DNA from: DASVEE01 sp036399695
GTDB lineage: Bacteria > Acidobacteriota > Thermoanaerobaculia > Gp7-AA8
Length of the DNA: 9,086 nt
Direction: 5' to 3'
Assembly (NCBI GenBank): GCA_036399695.1
Contig: DASWMP010000080.1
Location: 1-9,086 of the forward strand
Positions within the stretch are counted from its first letter, which is position 1. The number at the start of each line of letters is the position of its first letter. Positions 5,752-9,086 of this stretch are shown in pieces. Position numbers and translations under genes: made by a program. Below the pieces are notes generated by a model that searched no databases, was not told where the DNA came from, and saw only the letters and a list, made by a program, of their open reading frames with translations.

Positions 5752-6875
5752 CAAATTGGACTCCCTGGCGGTTCACATGGCAAGTACCAGCAAGGATTAA
5801 CAAAGCCTGGCGGAATCCCCGGCACGCCCGGCGCCCGGGCAGGCATAGTGGGAAGCACTGGAAATACCGGGAAAACGGGCGGTCCTGGCGATCTCGTCGA
5901 ATCTGTCCACCAGTCTTTCAGCTTATCGAGCAAGGGTTTTTCACACGACGTTTCTCTGCAGTTGCACTCAACATTTCGCTTGGGCTCGAGTTGGGGGAAC
6001 CCCCTCGTCGTAATCAGTTTGGACGTTGTGATCACATAACAACCGTCCACGGGTTGAGGGCTGCACTTCTTCTCACAGTATTTCCACTCTTCGGAGTAGC
6101 AGGGACCTCTGTGGGTTTTCGGAAACTGTGGAAATTCCGGTGCTGCTCCGATTCGATCGCCGAGTGTCACAGGATTTCCAATGACATAGACGAACATATT
6201 CAGGCCACCGTTCAGCCCAATCGGATCACTCTGCGTGTACCGCCCCCACCCGCCCCGGTACCACCGGAAGATGTTGTACGACAGCTCGCGCCCAACGGTT
6301 GCTTCCTGCCCTGGGAAGCGGAGGGGTTGGTGTTTGGCGATGCCGGTGCGGTAGGTGTGGATCGGGCCGTAGGGCGTGTATTCGGCGCGCCAGACTACGG
6401 TGGCGGTTTCGTCGGTCTGGAGGATGGGGGTGCCGAGGTGGTCGGGGAGGTACCAGTGGGTGGTTTGGGTGGCGGTGGTGATCTGGGCCAGGGGTTGGCC
6501 GGCGAACCAGATGTATTCGTATTCGAAGGTCTGGCCGAGAACGGTGGAGAAGGTGGTTTCGGCGAGGAGGTTGAGCTCGGGGGTGTAGACGTAGTGGCGG
6601 GTGAGGTCGCCGGGGTAGGGGATGCGGGACTGTACGGAGGGCGTCGCGGGCGTGAGCTCGGCGGCGGTGGAGGTGTATTCGACACGCAGGAAGGGATTGC
6701 GTGCGGGCCAGGGTTGCGGCGTTGCCGGGGAGGTGGTGGATGTACCGGCCGGCGTCGGGGCGCGGAGCTCGGGGCCGCGGCTGATGTAGAGGATGGCGGT
6801 GCGCGCGAGGTGGTTGTAGGCGGCGGTGATGATGGCGCCGCGGTCGTACGACATGGATGGCGCGGCGGTTGTCAC
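5751..6875 (-). CDS. Rhs/YD-repeat protein, C-terminal part with cysteine-rich CT toxin
   Basis: A 374-residue frame. Residues 1-35 end an Ig-like repeat (DRGAIITAAYNHLARTAILY). Residues 90-190 are the Rhs core end (HYVYTPELNLLAETTF, WYLPDHLGTPIL, VWRAEYTPYG, LRFPGQE) and 198-220 the hinge (YNIFRWYRGGWGRYTQSDPI). The CT follows: PCYSEEWKYCEKKC (about 258-271), CNCRETSC (304-311), helix LLDKLKDWW, a Pro-rich linker and tail PPGFVNPCWYLPCEPPGSPI. Rhs cores form a shell that releases the cleaved CT toxin into a target cell; this CT's activity is unknown to me. A normal Rhs protein exceeds 1,000 residues, so most of the YD shell is missing. Upstream, a one-base shift near 6910 splits it from the Ig frame. 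The stop overlaps the immunity start (TGATG). Confidence 0.8.
   Translation of the reverse strand: MTTAAPSMSYDRGAIITAAYNHLARTAILYISRGPELRAPTPAGTSTTSPATPQPWPARNPFLRVEYTSTAAELTPATPSVQSRIPYPGDLTRHYVYTPELNLLAETTFSTVLGQTFEYEYIWFAGQPLAQITTATQTTHWYLPDHLGTPILQTDETATVVWRAEYTPYGPIHTYRTGIAKHQPLRFPGQEATVGRELSYNIFRWYRGGWGRYTQSDPIGLNGGLNMFVYVIGNPVTLGDRIGAAPEFPQFPKTHRGPCYSEEWKYCEKKCSPQPVDGCYVITTSKLITTRGFPQLEPKRNVECNCRETSCEKPLLDKLKDWWTDSTRSPGPPVFPVFPVLPTMPARAPGVPGIPPGFVNPCWYLPCEPPGSPI
6217..6402 (-). repeat. Rhs core-end repeat (partner 8901-9086)
   Basis: These 186 bases align without gaps to 8901-9086 at a constant offset of 2684. On the minus strand they encode the conserved Rhs core end from VWRAEYTPYG to SDPIG. 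Identity stops at the hinge, after which the two CTs are unrelated (cysteine-rich C-x7-C against HWKLYKMSQNP). This is the classic constant-core/variable-tip boundary of Rhs cassettes and a natural site for homologous exchange. Confidence 0.9.
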
Positions 6876-7240
6876 GGTGAAGGTGGCGGAGGTCGAGCCG
6901 GCCGGGATGTCACGGACGCCGGCACGGTGGCGATGCCGTTGCGGGAGCCGGCGAGGGTGACGGTCGCTCCGCCGGCGGGCGCTGCGGCGCTGAGGGTGAC
7001 GGTGCCGGTGGCGTCGTCGCCGGCGTAGACGAAGGCGTCGAAGGTGACGCTTTCGATCGTCACGGCTTCCGACGTGGGCACGACGGTCAGTTGCTGCCGT
7101 TGCACGGTGCCGTTGTACGCCGCGCGGATGCTGACGTCAAACGGTTGCGTGACGGCTTCGGTGTCGATGGCGAACGTGCCGCTGGTGTCGCCCTGGGGGA
7201 TGGTTCGCAGAATCTCCAGAGCGCTCTTTATATTGGACAT
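6872..7240 (-). pseudogene. Chimeric ORF: immunity 5' end fused in frame to Ig-like repeats
   Basis: From ATG 7240 the first 12 codons (MSNIKSALEILR) match the immunity-like gene at 2829 (MSNINSALDTLR). At about 7205 the frame passes into Ig-like repeats: TIPQGDTSGTFAIDTEAVT, FDVSIRAAYNGTVQRQQLTV, FDAFVYAGDDATGTVTLSA, AAPAGGATVTLAGSRNGIAT, VPASVT, then goes out of frame near 6910 and stops at 6872. One base restored there would join it to the Rhs frame below 6875 (PAGSTSATFTVTT). So the natural protein had these Ig-like domains ahead of the Rhs core, and the immunity start has been welded on. Such Ig-like domains usually act as extracellular spacers or adhesive modules. A functional product is unlikely. 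Confidence 0.65.
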
Positions 7241-7341
7241 GTCGGGCCTTCTGGCGCACAGCCGCCACGAAGCACCCAGCATGGCTTTACGAATGGTGAA
7301 ATCACTTCTGCGGCCCGAGCGATGATTGCTGGCACTGGCGA
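7206..7341 (-). repeat. Direct repeat: Rhs tail plus immunity start (partner 2795-2930)
   Basis: Copies align without gaps at an offset of 4411. Both encode on the minus strand P-F-V-[NK]-P-C-W..L.G.CAPE.PTCPI-stop and the overlapping MSNI[NK]SAL start. At 7205 this copy passes into an Ig-like repeat, while the other continues as the full immunity-like gene. The copies differ by scattered substitutions, so the duplication is not recent. Confidence 0.85.
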
Positions 7342-7410
7342 ACGTAAGTTCCCGCCGTTTTCGGTGCGGAACGGGGTCCGAGAATCGGAAACGGTGCGAC
7401 TGGGGGAGCA
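7228..7410 (-). pseudogene. Rhs CT tail remnant ahead of the chimeric ORF
   Basis: After an in-frame TAG (7411-7413) the frame reads VPAIIARAAEVISPFVKPCW, then VLRGGCAPEGPTCPI-stop at 7228-7230. The motif PFVKPCW matches PFVNPCW at 2880 and GFVNPCW in the Rhs protein, so this is the constant tail of a third CT. It is probably the true continuation, through one indel, of the 7487 ORF, whose Pro-rich end (APPVAPFPILGP) resembles the linker that precedes the tail in the intact protein (PPVFPVFPVLP). The stop lies 13 bases inside the next immunity start, as at 2829. Confidence 0.55.
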
Positions 7411-7487
7411 CTACTCCCACTGCATTCAGCCGCATACTTGTCTTCCAGCTTCTTCAAGTTGAGTTTGTATTCATCGATCAGCTTCAT
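7302..7487 (-). CDS. Short ORF, likely the helix-and-linker part of a third CT
   Basis: Sixty-one residues from ATG 7487, beginning MKLIDEYKLNLKKLEDKYAA, then CSGSSAPPVAPFPILGP. The LKKLEDKY helix and the Pro-rich stretch line up with LLDKLKDWW and PPVFPVFPVLP of the Rhs protein at 5751 and with CLDRLRDWA on the plus strand at about 3960. It therefore looks like part of a CT rather than an independent gene. The end (GTYVRQCQQ) runs out of frame into the tail remnant. The ATG overlaps the preceding stop by ATGA, which could also mean an independent second gene. I prefer a frameshifted CT. Confidence 0.4.
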   Translation of the reverse strand: MKLIDEYKLNLKKLEDKYAAECSGSSAPPVAPFPILGPRSAPKTAGTYVRQCQQSSLGPQK

Positions 7488-7600
7488 GTGTCCAAGCTGA
7501 GAGGCTCGAGGTTTCGCAGCTGGTAGACAAAACGGCAGGTCCCTTTGTCTCTTAGTTCCTCTTGCATATCGCGGCAATTCCGTGCCCACGGCGGTGTCAC
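7484..7600 (-). CDS. 38-residue ORF with a good ribosome site
   Basis: GTG 7600 is preceded by AAAGGAG (7608-7614 on the complementary strand) seven bases upstream. The product starts MTPPWARNCRDMQEELRDKG and continues TCRFVYQLRNLEPLSLDT. The Cys-acidic-GTCRFV pattern is like a shortened version of the cysteine-rich CT (C...E..C....GCYV), and with the 7487 ORF it may be one CT cut by frameshifts. Alternatively it is a free-standing tiny protein, coupled by ATGA to the next ORF. It begins 74 bases after the Imm53-type gene. I recognise no family. Confidence 0.4.
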   Translation of the reverse strand: MTPPWARNCRDMQEELRDKGTCRFVYQLRNLEPLSLDT

Positions 7601-7607
7601 GAAGACG

Positions 7608-7614
7608 CTCCTTT
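7608..7614 (-). promoter_or_regulatory. Ribosome binding site for GTG 7600
   Basis: AAAGGAG on the minus strand, seven bases before the GTG. It is the reason for choosing GTG 7600 over the in-frame ATG twelve codons downstream. Confidence 0.5.
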
Positions 7615-7673
7615 CGCCGGCTCCGGCCGCCCCTCGTCCGACGTTCGCTTGCGACGGCGGAGCCAGCAGGCGA

Positions 7674-7975
7674 TCATCGTCGCCGAGTCGAGCGCCACTT
7701 GACGAAGATGCTGAAGATCTCTTCTAGTGTTGTCACGTCACCGCCACCATTGAATGTGTTGTCTTCAATGTAGCAATGCAGCCACGGCGGTTGCGGGTCC
7801 ATGAGAGGCCACCGCGCCTGATCTCAGTAGAAGGCTTATTGTCGACAGATGTTCCACTGAGGGCGATCTTCACCCACCATCCTGGATTGTCCGTCGACTG
7901 TATCGAGATCCCGTGATCGTGCTCCCATTCGCCATTACATTGCCTGGCGAACCACGCCTGCAACTGCTCCAAGAT
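7674..7975 (-). pseudogene. Imm53-type immunity protein, frameshifted
   Basis: The minus strand reads ILEQLQAWFARQCNGEWEHD, then HGISIQSTDNPGWWVKIALS and GTSVDNKPSTEI, then, after a one-base shift in GGTGGCCTCTCATGG (about 7795-7810), DPQPPWLHCYIEDNTFNGGG and DVTTLEEIFSIFVKW to the TGA at 7674. The signature (L..W...QC.G.WEH..GI.I...DNPGW.V.I.L.GT and IEDN.F.G.G....LEEI) is that of Imm53 in polymorphic toxin systems, normally about 100 residues and cytoplasmic. A TTG at 7972 is the nearest start; no clear ribosome site is seen, and the 5' side meets foreign sequence (an inverted Ig-like piece at 8025). The matching toxin is absent, so this is an orphan immunity gene. Confidence 0.75.
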
Positions 7976-8024
7976 TCCAGTGTGAAATACGCGGTCACCC
8001 AATCCGACGGGACGCGTCGCACAC

Positions 8025-8072
8025 ATGAACGGCCTCGCCACCGTGCCGGCCTCCGTGACCGTCCCCGTCGGC
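8025..8072 (+). repeat. Inverted fragment of the Ig-like repeat
   Basis: Plus-strand translation gives NGLATVPASVTVPVG. The DNA AACGGCCTCGCCACCGTGCC and following bases match the minus strand around 6913-6944 (NGIATVPASVT) at 30 of 32 positions. All other Ig-like pieces in the window are on the minus strand, so this one is inverted. The rest of 8076-8159 shows no gene I can support. Confidence 0.7.
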
Positions 8073-8159
8073 TGGGGCGAGCCCCGCAACTTGCTCGCGC
8101 GTTAAACACGTCACGGCGCTTTTCTTCAAACCATCTGCGGTAACAACTCAAAGGAACCA

Positions 8160-8408
8160 CTACTGCTGCCTACGCCGCGCCACGAACTCCAGATGCTCAT
8201 TCATGTATGTCGTGGATAAAAAGACACGGCCAAAGGTCTCGTTCGTGATCATCACGCCACCCTCAGGATGTTCCACGAGATACCAATCCAACTCCGGATC
8301 TCCAACTTTCTCGGAGACGATGAATTCGACGATTCCGGCTTCGCCGTGAAGTCTTATCCGATCACCAGCGCGCGCTTCGTCGCCAGATAAATATCTGAGC
8401 GACTTCAC
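8160..8408 (-). CDS. Immunity protein of the right-hand Rhs toxin
   Basis: Eighty-two residues from GTG 8408: MKSLRYLSGDEARAGDRIRL, then GEAGIVEFIVSEKVGDPELD and GGVMITNETFGRVFLS. The start overlaps the Rhs stop as GTGA, and a strong Shine-Dalgarno lies six bases upstream. The pattern Y-L-S/D-G.E...GD.[IV]RL....G.V......P....W......GV.I....G.V is that of a widespread small protein found next to Rhs and PAAR toxins, assumed cytoplasmic immunity. No signal peptide or membrane segment. The gene is intact, in contrast to most neighbours, so this pair may be the currently functional one. The family name is unknown to me; the role rests on position and pattern. Confidence 0.75.
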   Translation of the reverse strand: MKSLRYLSGDEARAGDRIRLHGEAGIVEFIVSEKVGDPELDWYLVEHPEGGVMITNETFGRVFLSTTYMNEHLEFVARRRQQ

Positions 8409-9086
8409 CAGAATCCCCCTCCCTGGGCCGGTGTAATCGGAATGGTGCCCGGCGGCGGAGGACTCGGACCGAACCCGCCGCGGTTGTCAGGAATGTCATC
8501 CCAGAAGCATTGACAATTGAGCGGATTTTGGCTCATTTTATACAACTTCCAATGCGGCGGCGGTACGCCGCGATGCGGACGCGAACGAGGATCTGTATCT
8601 TCCCGATACGCGAGAGTGCCCACAGGCGGAATGCATGGTCGGCACTTGGGACTCTTCGTGCACTTATCGCAGTTACGATTCTGCTCGAACTCGACTGGAT
8701 TCAAATCGCCGCCAGAACTGAGAAGAAGCGAGATCAGACCAATGGCGCGACCTGCCATCCGTCCAGCGGTTTCGCCGGCGGTCTCGCAAACGTAACGCGT
8801 TATCGGACGCCGCAACAAATCGCTCGTATCTCGCAGGCCGAGAACGTCGGTGTTCAGAATCGGATTGTCGGATGCGTAAGGAAATTCCTTTCCCGGTATA
8901 CCAATCGGATCACTCTGCGTATATCGCCCCCACCCGCCCCGATACCACCTGAAGATGTTGTACGACAGGTCGTTGCCGGCTGTCGTTTCCTGGCCGGGGA
9001 AGCGGAGGGGTTGGTGTTTGGCGATGCCGGTGCGGTGGGTGTGGAGGGGGCCGTAGGGGGTGTATTCGGCGCGCCACACGACCGTC
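8405..9086 (-). CDS. Rhs protein C-terminus with a HWKLYKMSQNP-type CT toxin (5' end outside window)
   Basis: The last 226 residues of an Rhs protein. Residues 1-60 are core end (VWRAEYTPYG, LRFPGQE, YNIFRWYRGGWGRYTQSDPI). The hinge follows with ASDNPILNTDVLGL (about 71-84). The CT has a small-residue-rich hydrophobic segment AGETAGRMAGRAIGLISLLL (103-122), a cysteine cluster CDKCTKSPKCRPC (139-151) and a terminal domain with RPHRGVPPPHWKLYKMSQNP and CQCFWDDIP (169-199), then a Pro/Gly tail. H-W-x-L-Y-x-M-x-Q-N-P...C-x-C-F-W is a recurrent but, to me, uncharacterised Rhs CT; the conserved His residues could be catalytic. It lacks the FVNPCW tail. The frame is intact to the stop, which overlaps the immunity start by four bases. 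Confidence 0.85.
   Translation of the reverse strand, partial: TVVWRAEYTPYGPLHTHRTGIAKHQPLRFPGQETTAGNDLSYNIFRWYRGGWGRYTQSDPIGIPGKEFPYASDNPILNTDVLGLRDTSDLLRRPITRYVCETAGETAGRMAGRAIGLISLLLSSGGDLNPVEFEQNRNCDKCTKSPKCRPCIPPVGTLAYREDTDPRSRPHRGVPPPHWKLYKMSQNPLNCQCFWDDIPDNRGGFGPSPPPPGTIPITPAQGGGFW
8415..8423 (-). promoter_or_regulatory. Strong ribosome binding site of the immunity gene at 8408
   Basis: GGGAGGGGG on the minus strand, six bases before the GTG, inside the last codons of the Rhs gene. It supports the GTG start and independent, strong translation of the antitoxin. Confidence 0.6.

Noticed and set aside
5991..7028. Long plus-strand open frame rich in Gly and Val
   Set aside because: It is antisense to the Rhs core end and Ig-like repeats. 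Its low-complexity Gly/Val sequence comes from GC-rich antisense codons.
2591..8160. Integron-like cassette array
   Set aside because: The run of small broken genes suggested it, but I see no attC-like sites or integrase. The joints fall in Ig-like and tail homology instead.

Overview
The window is GC-rich bacterial DNA, about 9 kb, and reads as an accessory 'graveyard' of polymorphic toxin (Rhs/YD-repeat) C-terminal cassettes and their immunity genes, with insertion-sequence material at the left. Nothing here fixes the taxon. The base composition, the Rhs style (HWYLPDHLGTP, SDPIG), the PGVK/ESRSQ-type 21-bp minisatellite and an IS701-type transposase remind me of soil Acidobacteriota, but that is an impression only.

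Left third (1-2600): the 3' end of an IS630-type transposase (2-112, +), a headless hypothetical ORF (to 473, +), a small lipoprotein gene (518-724, +), a 21-bp tandem repeat whose units are near-palindromes (781-1031), then a complete 1.4-kb IS701-type element (about 1196-2590) with matching terminal inverted repeats. This IS has cut a small immunity-like gene that starts at 2829 (-).

Middle (2600-5400): minus-strand fragments of Ig-like repeats joined directly to Rhs tail ends and immunity genes, and a plus-strand block (about 3804-5087) holding two successive toxin-tail/immunity pairs in the opposite orientation. The first pair ends in a TAATG stop/start overlap. The second has an ATGA overlap leading into a lipoprotein signal peptide.

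Right (5400-9086): a minus-strand Rhs C-terminal protein (5751-6875) with a cysteine-rich CT and a TGATG overlap with its decayed immunity gene; a chimeric immunity/Ig ORF; fragments of a third CT; a frameshifted Imm53-type immunity gene; and, at the right edge, the best-preserved pair: an Rhs protein (5' end outside the window) with an 82-aa immunity gene that overlaps it by GTGA and has a strong Shine-Dalgarno.

How the pieces fit: on the minus strand the expected unit is [Ig-like repeats]-[Rhs core]-[hinge SDPIG..]-[CT toxin]-[constant tail FVNPCW...I-stop]-[overlapping immunity start]. Most copies have lost the core or toxin, and the junctions fall repeatedly in the Ig-like module. The most interesting signals are the constant C-terminal tail shared by CTs paired with different immunity genes, the repeated Ig-to-tail junctions, and the complementary decay of two copies of one immunity gene. 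Many frameshifts lie in homopolymers, so sequencing error must be excluded before calling all of them real.
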